Positions 10,723 to 21,077 of a DNA stretch of 64,000 bases are shown in pieces. The DNA lies in NCBI GenBank assembly GCA_032716605.1, contig CM064506.1, forward strand, positions 589,051-653,050, in the 5' to 3' direction. This stretch comes from Paralithodes platypus (lineage: Eukaryota; Arthropoda; Malacostraca; Decapoda; Lithodidae). The translations under genes were made by a program, and so were the position numbers. The notes under the pieces were generated by a model, which was given only the letters and a program-made list of their open reading frames with translations, was not told the DNA's origin and searched no databases. Numbering within the stretch: the first letter of the stretch is position 1; each line of letters begins with the position of its first letter.

Positions 10723-11080
10723 TTAAGGGGAGATGGCTCACTTTTATGGTCCCCCTTCTTCCCCATGTTTAGCCCCATTAGTTTCATATTTTAAGACGTT
10801 CGGCGCATTAGTTTGGCGATTTTAAAACCTTTCGTCCCATTTTAAGACCGTTCGTGCCATTTAGGTGTCGATTATTTCCTAGGGAGCGACAGCGAACCTG
10901 TAATTTCCAATAGTAAGCGGCCTTCGGCCGGGACATTTTTCTACTGAAAAATATGCAAATTCATCTCGAATGGGGGTCTAGGGTGTGTTTCTTTACAGCT
11001 TGATGGAGGTCTAGGGAGGAAACTAAAAAATAATAAAAAGATCAAACAATAAGCAAATAAATACGCCCATCTCCCCTTAA
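10723..11080 (+). mobile_element. TTAA family 1, full-length copy C
   Basis: A complete 350-bp copy. TTAA (10723-10726) is followed by GGGGAGATGGC; the far end reads GCCCATCTCCCC before TTAA (11077-11080). The ends are inverted repeats of about 13 bp. It includes the CGGCCTTCGGCCGG palindrome and the single AGCTTGATGGAGGTCTAGGG unit that is amplified in the copy at 25136-26914. It has no coding capacity. Confidence 0.93.
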
Positions 11081-11401
11081 TTGAATGTAATAATGCGAAG
11101 CAGGATTATCCTTTGTTAACTAGACAGAACGTCCAATAATAATTGTACTAAAACACTTTTACATGTTCAGTTATAAGCTGAACCTTCGCTGTTGGCAGGT
11201 TATTTCTGGTTCAGTGTTGGACTGATAATGCAAATAAATATTCCAAGAAATTAATGAAAAATCCGTAGCTAGGATAAATAAGTAATTATAATCATAAATA
11301 AATAGTCAAACAGTTATATGGATAGATAGATAAGTAGATACCGGTATATATATTTAATATTTATATAGCTGTAGATTATAGTTACACAGAAAATATCTGT
11401 C
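11081..11401. other. AT-rich intergenic DNA
   Basis: Spacer between a family-1 element and the piggyBac transposon. Nothing was recognised. Confidence 0.5.
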
Positions 11402-11779
11402 TTAACCCTCCTGGCCCGGGCAGTCTCTCCTAATGACGGAGCTCGTATCCGGGCGATCTGGTCGAATATCAACAAAAGTAAACTAAGGCTAATCTCGCTT
11501 AATATATTACCTACATTAATCAAACATATATAGAAATGAGCGCCTTACCTTCCTGCGTAGAATGGCGTTGAGTAGAGCTCTCTAGCTCAACTGGTTCCGG
11601 AGTGATGGTGATGGAAGTGGAGGTAACTTTTGCCGCGTATTTACCTCGGCGCGTCCGAACACTCAACCACGGCCCCGGCTACGACGCCCAGTTGCACTCG
11701 TCGCTCCACCCGCAATTATGCCGGGAAGCGATTTGATAGTGTTTTATTGGTTATTCTGTCATTTATTATAGTTATTGTG

Positions 11780-12240
11780 TTATTTTCACTCAATAAAGTT
11801 ATTTATATGAACTTATTTGTGTCTCTGTCACTTATTACTTCGTTTTATTATTATTATTATGATTATTAGTGTCACTTTCACTGGACTTTGATAATTGGTA
11901 GTGTCATTTCCCCTTTTATGTATTGTTAGGTAAGCTAATAATATATATAGTGTCACTGTCACTTATTCATATTGTTATGAAGGCACTTATTATTACTTGT
12001 GTGTGTCTCTTTCACTTATACTTAGTTTTATTATTATTATACTGTCACTTTGACTGGCCTAGGCTTATTGAGTGCCATTTGCACTTATTTATTGTTAGAA
12101 ATATATATTTTAGTGTCACTTTCACTTGTTCATATTGTTATTGAAGGCACTTATTATTACTTATGTGTCCTTTTCACTTATACTTAGTTATATTATTATT
12201 CTTAGCCTACATTTGAGTGTCACTTTCACTGTTGTCACTT
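11780..12240. repeat. Degenerate ~163-bp tandem duplication rich in TCACTT
   Basis: Lies downstream of the transposase gene and inside the transposon. The block ACTT(A/G)TTCATATTGTTAT followed by GGCACTTATTATTACTT appears at 11961 and again at 12124. The motif GTGTCACTTTCACT is scattered through the region. Confidence 0.75.
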
Positions 12241-12245
12241 CCACT

Positions 12246-14966
12246 TCAAAAGTTTGTTAGAGTGTGGAAGTCGTTGAAGCAGGTGCCAGCACACAGTCCA
12301 ACTTGACACTCGAGGCATTCCCAAGTGGTTTTTGTGGGTTTGCGGGGTCTGCGGGTTGTGTGGCTGCACACATGGCACCTCTTCTGACTCCTAACGTTAC
12401 TACCTGGTGCTTTGAAAGGAAGGGCGTTGAGCTGGTGCTTCCTGAAGAATTCAGCACACCCCGTTCTGTCAAGCTGGCCTGGTCCTTGTATTGGCCTGCC
12501 TGGTGTACCCGCATGTTTAGCCAGGAGCTCAAGTAGCACCTGCTTGTGGAACTTCCGCAGGGACTTGTACTTCTTGGCTCCTGGAGTCCTCAGACGGTAG
12601 ATGTTGTAGGCATTGAGGACCGACATATCTACCGTATGCAGGATAAACTTCTTGTACCACCTGCAAGATGTTCGCAGGCAGTCGATGAAGCCCATCTGCA
12701 TGTCGGACTTGTCAACGAGGCGCATGTTGAGGTTATAATCCAGGACAGCAGCTGGTTTTTGGACGGGGTTCTTGGTTGTTCGTTCCACCTTCCCTGTGGC
12801 GACCATCTGGGCCTTGTGGCATGTGGTGAGGAGGTTGACCTTGCGCTGGTCATGCCAGTGGATGGAGAGGATGGGGCCACTCTTCTTGTGGAAGATGTCC
12901 GCCTTCTTCGTCTTGGTTGGGTAGCCTGGCATGCCCTTCCTTTTGCCCTTGACTGTGCCGACAGTTCCGGTCTTGCGGTCATGGAGGTACTTGGTCAGGA
13001 GAGGCGACGTGTAATAATTATCTGTGTAGAGGATGTGGTTTTTATTGAAGTGCCTCTCCATCATGTTCTTCACTACAGCGCCACCAAAACCATTGAGAGG
13101 GTCAGTCACAACTTCTCCAGCCTTGCCGCTGTAGACTATAAAGTCCAGCACATACCCCGTCAAGCAGTCGCAGAGGACGAAGAGCTTGATGCCGAAGCGG
13201 TGTCTCTTGGACGGGATATACTGTCGGAAGTGCAGCCTACCACGGAACAGGACCAGAGACTCGTCGAGGCACATCTTCTGGAAAGGAATCAGGTATGTGG
13301 TGAACCGATGACGTATCATGTCATACAGCTTCCTGATCTTCCATAATGAGTCGGGAAGGTGGACTGCCATGTTGTTTGTCAGGTGGAGATAGGAGAGGAT
13401 GTCGAAGTACCTGTCCCTGGACATGTATTTGCCAAATGATGGAGTCGTTATGATGTCGCCAGTGATCCAGTAGTCAGCCAGAATGTGCTTCCTTATATGA
13501 GTCATCAGCATTGTGAGTGCCAAGAACACATATTGTTCTGCCACAGTGAGAGATCTCCATGCCACCATCTTGGCACTGGTCTTCCTCCCAAGAAAGTTGG
13601 CACAGATAGCATGGTGGTGATTTGTCTCTTTGACGAGGTATTCCATGACTTCATTGTCATAGAAGCCACAGAAAAGTTCACTGGGGGTAGCATCTGGGCC
13701 ACAGGGATATGCTGGTGACACCCCAGAACCCATCTGTACCTCGTCAAAGGCAGGACAATCTGGCTCAAAATCAGCTCCATCTGTCCACACAAACAGGTCG
13801 GATGCTGATGCTCGAGGTCGTGCTGCAGCAGGCACACGCCCTGGACGCCCTGGCACATGCCCTAGGCCACGCGGACGCCCAGGCGGACGCCCTGCACGCC
13901 CACGCCCAGGCCCAGGCCCAGGGGCAGCAGCGTCGGCAGGCTGACCACGTCCACGACCTCGCCCTCTCGCTCGTTTTGTCGGCACATCCTCTTCCTCTTC
14001 CTGTTCCTGTTCCTCTTCCTCTTCCTCCTCAGGCGACGTCAGGTCATCTGGGGCAATGTTGGGGTCGTCAGCATCCTCTTCAGGAGACAATTCTGGTGAA
14101 GAAGTGACCGGGCATCGGCGGTGTGGGGCGCGGGAGGCTGCGGGAGCTTCAAGAATGGGAGCCGAGGCCTCGGGAGTTGGGCTCCTTTTGCGGCGAGCCG
14201 AAGGCTTTTCAGCAGCAAATAATGCTCTGCGGTGTGTTGAGGCCGGTGGCACATCACCAATACCACTTGAAGAGGCCCTTTGGTCATCCTGAACGAGAGA
14301 TGAAGGCGAGGGCTGTGGGTGACCCACGCGGCGTCCCGTGTCAAGGCGTCGGGACAATGGAATGCGGGTGGTTGCTAGGCCAGGGTCGGCGTCATTATCG
14401 CTATCTTCAGCTTCCCTATGCTTATCTGCGGCTGCCTTGTGTGCTTTTTTAGCTGCACTTTTGATCAATGATTGTTTGTAGAAATATTTGCCCACTTTCA
14501 AGGGCGTACGGGCAGGCAAAGGGGAAGGTCCTGAGCTAGGGCTAGGGCTAGGCCTAGGCTGACCTAGCAAAGATGGCGAGGGGGTAGGCCTAGGTTCTAG
14601 CACACTGGGAAGCTCAATGGCACCTTCCTGAAACACTTCCACATCAGGATCATCACTACTGTCTCCCCCCTCAAATAAATCGACATTATCATCGTCTCCA
14701 AAGCCCACGAAATCGTCTTCACTTTCACTTATAAATTGTACCTTGTCCACCAAGCTTTCGCCACTGCTCTCTTCATCACTATTAAAAAGTTGTCGCTGTA
14801 TAGCGCTATCACTCAACAAACGCTTAACTTTCTTTTGTTGAGCTCTCTTCTCGGTTGCAACAGGCGTTGAAGTTGCGAGTGGGGTAGCACTGGGGCCCGC
14901 GGGAGGTTGCAACGAATCGGACACGTCGGAAAACATTTTTTCAGTATTACTCGCTATGGCGGCCAC
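12246..14966 (-). CDS. piggyBac transposase, intact 906 aa
   Basis: Transposase that excises and reinserts DNA at TTAA sites; it would act in the nucleus. The protein opens with a 400-residue disordered, acidic/Ser-Pro-rich tail. An RG-rich patch (about 333-342) and an AT-hook-like GRPPGRPRG (about 359-367) lie near its end. The DDE_Tnp_1_7 region spans about 425-790. The expected acidic residues are present: D568 (MCLDESLVLFRGR), D649 (LYTDNYYTS) and D752/D755 (RLVDKSDMQMG). The C-terminus has a Cys-rich zinc domain (C864xxC867, C884xxC887, C892, C896, H901), as in the piggyBac targeting domain. There is no internal stop or frameshift. The Met at 14966 is the first in frame and follows about 175 bp of transposon end. 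Its N-terminal tail makes it longer than the ~600-aa moth enzyme. Terminal repeats at both ends make it a good candidate for a recently active element. Confidence 0.95.
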   Translation of the reverse strand: MAAIASNTEKMFSDVSDSLQPPAGPSATPLATSTPVATEKRAQQKKVKRLLSDSAIQRQLFNSDEESSGESLVDKVQFISESEDDFVGFGDDDNVDLFEGGDSSDDPDVEVFQEGAIELPSVLEPRPTPSPSLLGQPRPSPSPSSGPSPLPARTPLKVGKYFYKQSLIKSAAKKAHKAAADKHREAEDSDNDADPGLATTRIPLSRRLDTGRRVGHPQPSPSSLVQDDQRASSSGIGDVPPASTHRRALFAAEKPSARRKRSPTPEASAPILEAPAASRAPHRRCPVTSSPELSPEEDADDPNIAPDDLTSPEEEEEEEQEQEEEEDVPTKRARGRGRGRGQPADAAAPGPGPGRGRAGRPPGRPRGLGHVPGRPGRVPAAARPRASASDLFVWTDGADFEPDCPAFDEVQMGSGVSPAYPCGPDATPSELFCGFYDNEVMEYLVKETNHHHAICANFLGRKTSAKMVAWRSLTVAEQYVFLALTMLMTHIRKHILADYWITGDIITTPSFGKYMSRDRYFDILSYLHLTNNMAVHLPDSLWKIRKLYDMIRHRFTTYLIPFQKMCLDESLVLFRGRLHFRQYIPSKRHRFGIKLFVLCDCLTGYVLDFIVYSGKAGEVVTDPLNGFGGAVVKNMMERHFNKNHILYTDNYYTSPLLTKYLHDRKTGTVGTVKGKRKGMPGYPTKTKKADIFHKKSGPILSIHWHDQRKVNLLTTCHKAQMVATGKVERTTKNPVQKPAAVLDYNLNMRLVDKSDMQMGFIDCLRTSCRWYKKFILHTVDMSVLNAYNIYRLRTPGAKKYKSLRKFHKQVLLELLAKHAGTPGRPIQGPGQLDRTGCAEFFRKHQLNALPFKAPGSNVRSQKRCHVCSHTTRRPRKPTKTTWECLECQVGLCAGTCFNDFHTLTNF

Positions 14967-15143
14967 GTACGAACTGATAACACTAGTAGTTGAGGCTTGG
15001 TGGCGCTGCGGTCGCTCCTATCATGCCAAAATTGGCCGCGCAAATTTTGAAGCACGCTTTCAAGCACAAGGATTTTAAAATGACACCCGGGTTCGGGCCC
15101 TTTTTTTTTGGTGTCATTTTAAAATGACACCCGGGCTGGAAGG

Positions 15144-15507
15144 GTTAAGGGGAAGGTAGTCGCTTTTTCTGGGCCCCCTTCTACCTCATGTTTAGTATAT
15201 AAGTTTTGATATTTTAAGAAGTACTTTCCGTTAGTTTGGCAATTTTGAGACCATTCGCCCCATATTTTTGTCAATGTTAAGACCTTTCGTGGCATTTTTT
15301 TCCTGGCGAGCGACAGCGAGCCTGTAATCTTTGAAGGAATCGGCCTTCGGCCGGAACATTTTCCTATCAAAACATGTAAAAATTTATCTTGAAAGAGGGT
15401 CTAGGGGAGGTTTTTTAAAGCTTGATGGAGGTCTAGCGAGGAAACTAAAAAATAAAGTTAATAATAAATATATAGACCCCAAAACAAGCACTACGGTACC
15501 CTCTTAA
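15144..15507 (+). mobile_element. TTAA family 1, copy D, abutting piggyBac
   Basis: Starts with the same TTAA (15144-15147) that ends the piggyBac transposon and continues GGGGAAGG. It carries all family landmarks, with the CGGCCTTCGGCCGG palindrome near 15340, and ends at ACCCTC followed by TTAA (15504-15507). The right terminal repeat is degraded. Confidence 0.88.
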
Positions 15508-15652
15508 TGAATGTTGGACCAAAATATGTACCGGTACGGTACATGTGAATAATGGAAAGGTAAAGTAAATAGATCGACGACAAGCACAGCAGCAGTTTCA
15601 AGTTTATCTGGCTATATAATATCTGCGGCCTGGGATCGTCCGCCGTTTTTAC

Positions 15653-15655
<3 letters not shown>

Positions 15656-15692
<37 letters not shown>
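15656..15692. repeat. Poly(T) tract, 37 T
   Basis: Uninterrupted homopolymer of T on the plus strand. It could be the poly(A) relic of a minus-strand retroposon, but no retroposon body is evident to its right. Confidence 0.95.
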
Positions 15693-15695
<3 letters not shown>

Positions 15696-16374
15696 CATAG
15701 AGGAATCATTACAAATTCATTTCATGTAATAGGACTAATATATATGTATAAATGACTAAAATGTAAATAGAAATAATTAAAAATACATTTCCTGTAATAG
15801 GACTAGAGTTATTCTACTGAAAAACAGTTTTTGAAGTTTGCGAGGCTTTTTCTCAACACGAAAATGTCAAAAAATTCCAACTCGGAAATACACAATCGAA
15901 AAACAGCTTGTCATACAGTAAAGATTCATATACCATTGGAAAGCCCATACAAAACTCTATAAAGAAGTCAGGGTGAATTTTTTTAGCCACCCCCAATCAT
16001 GCACAGCACATCTTCAAAGTTCCAAACAAGTGAACAAATTTCAACCTAAAAATATATAGGCAAAACTATAAAACTAGATGAGATATACACAAAATGGTTG
16101 ACTAGATTGCAGAAACACCTTTTGTGAGTTGATTGAACACAAAAAGAAAGACAATACACTAGATTCTCGAGTACAGTGTCAATTATTGTAGTGTGTAATT
16201 TTGTCTAATTTTGACCCTAATTTTATACATATATAAACAACTGTAAAACCAATTTTTAACCTGATGGCACCAAACATTAGCTCTCATAGTCCTCTAAACG
16301 TATGCCAAATATCATTTAAATCAGAGGAAGTTCACCGACACCCTGGGAGTAAAAGGCGGACGGTCCCTTTCTGT
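15693..16374. other. AT-rich intergenic DNA, nothing recognised
   Basis: No ORF above background and no family match. Confidence 0.5.
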
Positions 16375-16554
16375 ACCGGCGACACCTTTTTATTTTATTC
16401 TAGCTATATTTAGACGATTGTTTGCAGTTTAAGAAGGATCTGTGGTAACATAAGTCAGTTAATTGCTGGCGGTCCTTTTTAAACTGAATAATAATAATCG
16501 TCTAATAGTAGCCAGATTAAAATTAAAAAACATCGCTGGTACAGAAGGGATTAA
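16375..16554. mobile_element. TTAA miniature family 3, copy 1
   Basis: A ~180-bp palindromic element. The left arm begins CCCTTTCTGTACCGGCGACA. The right arm, read on the opposite strand from TTAA 16551-16554, begins TCCCTTCTGTACCAGCGATG. The arms pair for about 75 bp, including TTAGACGATT. The left TTAA is lost (GGTC). Relatives lie at 34491-34548 (head only) and 59338-59548. Confidence 0.82.
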
Positions 16555-16829
16555 GGAGGATATTGTAGTTTGCTTCCTACAACTTTAACAAGCTTTGAAA
16601 AAAAGAAAAAGAAGAAAAGAAAATAGAGCCTCCCTTCGAGATAATAGTGTAAATTTTTCGGAAAAAATTCCACCTAAACTACAGGTTAGGAATAACTCTA
16701 CATCAAAATGGATCGACAGGTCAAAATATTGACAAACTAATGGGGCGAACGTCATAAAAGCTCAATGATAATGGGGCTAAACATGAGTGAGAAGAGTGTC
16801 CAGAAACAACAACGAAAGCCTCCCCTGAA
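16551..16829 (-). mobile_element. TTAA family 1, copy E1 (reverse, internally deleted)
   Basis: Begins at the TTAA (16551-16554) shared with the preceding family-3 element. It reads in reverse through AATTTTTCGG, AAACTAATGGGGCGAACGTC and AATGGGGCTAAACATGAG, and ends CCTCCCCTGAA, where TTAA has mutated to TGAA. The CGGCCTTCGGCCGG core is deleted. Confidence 0.75.
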
Positions 16830-16902
16830 TGAAAAATCGTGTAAAATCCCAAGAAAAACACATGATGCCGACTATATTACTACCGGCAGCAGAGAACAAC
16901 AC

Positions 16903-17261
16903 TTACGTGGAGACGAGCCGTTTGTTTGGTCATTCAATCCTTTATTTCTTAGTTTCCTCACTAAACCTCCATCAAGCTTAAAAAAAGAAACCTAGACCCC
17001 TTTCCAGAAAAAATTGTAAATTTTTCGATAACAAAAAATCCCGGCCGAAGGCCGGTTTCTCTTAAAATTTCAGGCTCGCTATCGCTCGCTAGGAAAAGAT
17101 CGAAACATAAATGGCACGAAAGGTCATCAAATTGACAAAGAAAAGGGACGAAAGGTGTTAAAATCGCCAAACTAATGGGCCGAACGTCTTTTAATCTCCA
17201 AACAAATGGGGCTTAACACGAGGGAGAAAGGGGACCAGAGACATGACTCGTCTCCCCTTAA
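16903..17261 (-). mobile_element. TTAA family 1, copy E2 (reverse)
   Basis: Left end TTACGTGGAGACGAG (TTAA changed to TTAC), right end CTCGTCTCCCC followed by TTAA (17258-17261). The ends are inverted repeats. The interior contains the reversed landmarks CCTCCATCAAGCTTAA, CCCGGCCGAAGGCCGG and TCGCTATCGCTCGCTAGGA. Confidence 0.9.
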
Positions 17262-17893
17262 AGGGTGACTGGAAACTTCATATCACAGCGTTTCTCATAT
17301 ATACCTTATTCATTTTAGGTAGGCCAATAATCTTTACTCATAATCTCTGTAACTTAAAAAGGACAATAGTAAATGAGTTAGTTTGTCTACCAATTGAAAG
17401 AGACAGCTAGGGAATAGGTGTGGTAAAGAACAGCCCATTAGCTCTAGCTCCTTTTAGAATTATAGAGGACAGAGGTTACATTTTTGGCCTACCTATAATG
17501 AACAGAGTACAAGTTGTTGGCGAACCTTGGAGTTTGGCTATACATTATGAACAAATAAACTTTATCCAGAGAGTATCATTACTTTAGATGATGCAGCATT
17601 CATCCATATACGGTAGTGTATTTGGATTCATAACATATTTTGCTAGAGCCAAGATAGGTCGAGGTGGGTAGAGGAAGATGTTCAGGAGCGAGAGAGAGAG
17701 AGGGAGAGCGAGACTAACAGTTTTAGGGAGGTAGAGGGAAAGAGATTAATGGTGAAAGGGTGTTGGAAGGTTAATCAAAAGGGCCCGGCCTTGATATATT
17801 GCTTCCCCGCTAGATGGCACAGCTGAGGGTAAACAACTAAAAAGATAAACTGGATGGCTCCGTCTGTAGTGTTTCAACCTCAGGGGTAGGTAA
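17262..17893. other. Intergenic DNA with short GA tract
   Basis: A GA microsatellite lies near 17690-17702. No gene was recognised. Confidence 0.5.
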
Positions 17894-18000
17894 ATTAGGA
17901 CTTCAGAGGCTATCAACCCTTCTGGATTATGAAGCCAGCACACTGTAAGTCAAGAATAGCGTCAGGACTGGAGCCCTTTTTCGAGAACTCTAATCCCTTC
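17894..18000 (+). repeat. Dispersed ~105-bp repeat, copy 1
   Basis: Contains GAGGCTATCAACCCTTCT, AAGCCAGCACACTGTAAGTC, AGGACTGGAGCCC and TTTTTCGAGAACTC. Close relatives are at 20969-21077 (same strand) and 62573-62672 (opposite strand). It is probably a retroposon-derived piece with no coding capacity. Confidence 0.85.
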
Positions 18001-18263
18001 GAGCCTTAGAGCTGAGTGTTGAGCAAATCAAAATTCCCAATGACTGACCGGTCGATTTTGTGAAGTTGACTCTTAAAAGTTATTTGAAAATTACTTACTT
18101 ACCGGTATCTTACATGAATGCGATCAGTTTCAATAATTATGGTACTAACTGTGTCACTAGGCCAACTGATGGGAAAGATGGATAACAAATCTATTATTCG
18201 AGAAATAATCCAGTTAGTCAGGAATTTGAGTAGAGATATACCCGGTATGTCTATAACTCTGAC

Positions 18264-18632
18264 TTTTGAAACTTGGACTGTGAGAGAGTGTACGGTATGG
18301 CATCTTTTGAAACTTGGACTGTGAGAGAGTGTACGGTATGGCATCTTTTGAAACTTGGACTGTGAGAGAGTGTACGGTATGGCATCTTTTGAAACTTGGA
18401 CTGTGAGAGAGTGTACGGTATGGCATCTTTTGAAACTTGGACTGTGAGAGAGTGTACGGTATGGCATCTTTTGAAACTTGGACTGTGAGAGAGTGTACGG
18501 TATGGCATCTTTTGAAACTTGGACTGTGAGAGAGTGTACGGTATGGCATCTTTTGAAACTTGGACTGTGAGAGAGTGTACGGTATGGCATCTTTTGAAAC
18601 TTGGACTGTGAGAGAGTGTACGGTATGGCATC
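18264..18632. repeat. 41-bp minisatellite, 9 copies
   Basis: Nine identical-looking units (TTTTGAAACTTGGACTGTGA, then GAGAGTGTACGG and TATGGCATC). Because 41 is not a multiple of 3, each long frame over the array cycles through all three phases every 123 bp. The 134-198-aa frames on the minus strand are therefore artefacts of a stop-free unit. Confidence 0.97.
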
Positions 18633-19212
18633 TTTTTGCAAATGTTTCCAACCATTAGGTACTCTGTTGAAAATTAAATGTTTTACATAGTACAAATAAA
18701 AGGCTTTTCCGATGATTATATATTCGTTACCATAGTGTAATTTTATCTACTGTATAATATATTGGAAAGTATTTCCTTGGTCGTCATTTGATAGGAGACA
18801 GGCATCATCCTTCCCATTTGATATAGCTGTACATATTGGTTTAACATTATGGACAGAGAGGTGAATGAAAGAAAGGAAAAACTAAGAGTGTGTATGAGAA
18901 TAGTATATATAGAATACATACGATAATACATGTACTTGATAGTAAATTGTATACAATAGGAGCATTTCCATGTAGCCTAATTACAACAACTGTAATTATT
19001 ATTTTGTTCTGAAAAGTTCAGCTTCTTTCTTTTTCACTTTGTATATATATTGTTTTTAGATTACTTTAATTCCTATTTTCAACGATCAAATACACAGTGG
19101 TATTTTAGCCATTTGCATTAAGGATGTATGCTTTCATCTGTTGCATCTTTATACTGTTGTTTACTCCCATTTTCTTGGCCTGTTCTCTTCCTCCCCAATA
19201 CATCCCCCATTG
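18633..19212. other. AT-rich intergenic DNA, nothing recognised
   Basis: No gene or family match. Confidence 0.5.
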
Positions 19213-20062
19213 TTAAGGGGGGATGGGCGTATTCATTTGTTAATTTTTATATATTTTTATAATTTGTTTACCTCCCTAGACCTCTATCAAGCTTAAAAAT
19301 AAAATCCCCCGAAAACCCTCCTTCAAGATATATTTGTACATTTTTCGATAGAAAAATGTCCCGGCCGAAGGCCCCATCGGTTCCTCTTAAATTAGAGGTT
19401 CGCTATCGCTCGCCAGGAAAAAATCAACACCTAAATGTTTTTTTTTCTTCTATATTCCAACTACTCCCTCTCGGGCATAGGCTAAGAGCCTGCACACTCA
19501 ACCGCTGAGCACGGTGAGGCCCATGAGGTCTTGTTCCAGTCTAGGGAGCGAGACATGCAAAGCACCCCGGCTCGAAGCAATCCCATCTCTGAAGCCGCTC
19601 TGCCCCTGCGCTTCACAGTCTCACTCCCCAGACTCGGACTCTCACTCTCAGAACGCCACCTATTGAGCAATTAACTCACTAGGCATTGCCCCCCTGTAGC
19701 ATATTTTGAATATGGGAATATTCATACTGTACAGTGCTATTTAATCAGGGAACAATGAGGGTATTTTTTTTGGCATTTCGGTGTGCTGTGGTATTGCACT
19801 GAAACTAGGTACAGCACAAATTCCATCCCAATAATATCTTTCCATTGACATATTTGGATTTGAACCCAGGTCCACTGGATTACCAGTCCAGTGGCAAGAC
19901 CACTCTGCCACGAAAAGTCCTAATATTTACAAAACAAAATGGGACAATAGGTCTTAATATCGCCAAACTAATGAGCCGATCGTCATTCAATCTGAAAACT
20001 AATGAGGCTAAACACGAGGAAGAAGGGGATCAGGGGAAGGGGACCCATCTACCCATTGTTAA
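19213..20062 (-). mobile_element. TTAA family 1, copy F (reverse), split by a SINE
   Basis: Starts TTAAGGGGGGATGGGC (19213-19216 TTAA) with reversed landmarks up to CTCGCCAGGAAAAAATC and ACCTAAATG at 19437. The family sequence resumes at about 19910 (CACGAAAAGTCCTAATA, CGCCAAACTAATGAG) and ends at CCATCTACCCATTG followed by TTAA (20059-20062). The ~475 bp in between are a separate SINE insertion. Confidence 0.85.
19438..19912 (-). mobile_element. tRNA-derived SINE (tRNA-Thr-like head)
   Basis: On the minus strand the head begins CGTGGCAGAGTGGTCTTG near 19912. It has a box A match (TGGCAGAGTGG, 19910-19900), an anticodon-arm CTGGACTGGTAATCCAG whose loop gives anticodon GGT, and box B GGTTCAAATCC (19866-19856). 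About 400 bp of body follow, with an A-rich tail (T-run 19438-19446 on the plus strand). It sits inside a family-1 element, so it is younger than that copy. The body between head and tail has no recognised LINE tail. Confidence 0.82.
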
Positions 20063-20968
20063 GGCGGGCCCCATTACCGTGTCCACCCAGCCCTCCGTCC
20101 ACCACCGCCCTAAGATATACAGTAACACAAAGGAGGAACAGCCCTCAGTGACCTCACCCACAGGAGAAAACTATCCTTTCCAGACATTGGCCACTCACTG
20201 GAGCCCAAAACTAGGTATTCAATAGGGACTAGGGGGTTTCAGCCACTGGAAATAACGGGGGGTTTAAAGGTTGAGTAAACACGGTAATAGTGATCGCGTT
20301 ATTCACTGTCATATTATCAACATCAACATTTAATCAGTTAATCAGTAGCGCTACCATAGACATTCGGTAATTTGAGCGAATGTCGCGGTACATTTGCCTT
20401 TGGCAGCGCTGCAGAGTCTAGTGGGATATACCTCATAACTCCTCAGTGTCACGGCCCTGGCTGGAGAGAAGATGGGGGCCTGCCGGGCTCCCGCTCACTC
20501 GGACTCTTCTCCACAGGCTTTGTAAGCCTGTAAATTGCTATAAATTGCCATGTGCGTTACGGAATGTCTCCCGCAGCCAATGGGTTAATAATACTAAATT
20601 TAAGTTGCGGTATAAAGCATTTAATGGATCGGCCTATAACTGCCTTTAATAACGAGAGGAAATAATTATAATGAGGGAGAACAGACTTTTGAGTGAAAAC
20701 ACCTACTGTATGTACCCCTTTAACTCAAACCAACACACACACACACACACACACATTTTCTCTCTATTTGAAGTTCTTGCTCACTTTCCTTCGTTTTATC
20801 CGCCTGCCAGACGTGGAAGGTAAGGAGAGAGAGAGAGACGGATTGTGTATGTTTCGTTCACCAGGGGTTATAGATCATAAGTTAAAAAATGTGGCTGTAA
20901 GATACATCATCTATATTTTCCAATCCAGCAGCCTTCCATCCCACAGCCACCCGTTGTAGTTAGTTAAT
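20063..20968. other. Intergenic DNA, nothing firmly recognised
   Basis: Contains an (AC)n microsatellite at 20732-20755 and a moderately GC-rich stretch near 20450-20570. Short open frames here have no domain. Confidence 0.45.
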
Positions 20969-21077
20969 ATAGGACTTAAGAGGCTATCAACCCTTCTAGA
21001 TTATTAAGCCAGCACACTGTAAGTCAAGGATAGCATCAGGACTGGAGCCCCTTTTCGAGAACTCCAGTTCCTTGACT
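20969..21077 (+). repeat. Dispersed ~105-bp repeat, copy 2
   Basis: Matches 17894-18000 through GAGGCTATCAACCCTTCT, AGCCAGCACACTGTAAGTCA and CTTTTCGAGAACTCC, with scattered substitutions. Confidence 0.85.

Larger units (their letters stand above)
11402..15147 (-). mobile_element. Complete piggyBac-superfamily transposon
   Basis: Bounded by TTAA at 11402-11405 and 15144-15147. Directly inside, the ends are inverted repeats: CCCTCCTGGCCCGGG at 11406 and, read from the other strand at 15143, CCCTTCCAGCCCGGG (12 of 15 match). Subterminal to the right end, the block TTTTAAAATGACACCCGGG occurs twice (15073-15091 and 15117-15135), as expected for internal transposase-binding repeats. The interior encodes one uninterrupted transposase on the minus strand. 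About 840 bp lie between its stop and the left end, and about 175 bp between its start and the right end. TTAA flanks, CCC-type terminal repeats and a DDE_Tnp_1_7 transposase are the defining piggyBac set. The element is ~3.74 kb. Confidence 0.93.

Noticed and set aside
12546..13346. 266-aa plus-strand frame and similar ones opposite the transposase
   Set aside because: Antisense shadow of the intact piggyBac transposase.
18099..18695. Open frames of 134-198 aa on the minus strand
   Set aside because: Translation of nine identical 41-bp units; no unique coding sequence.
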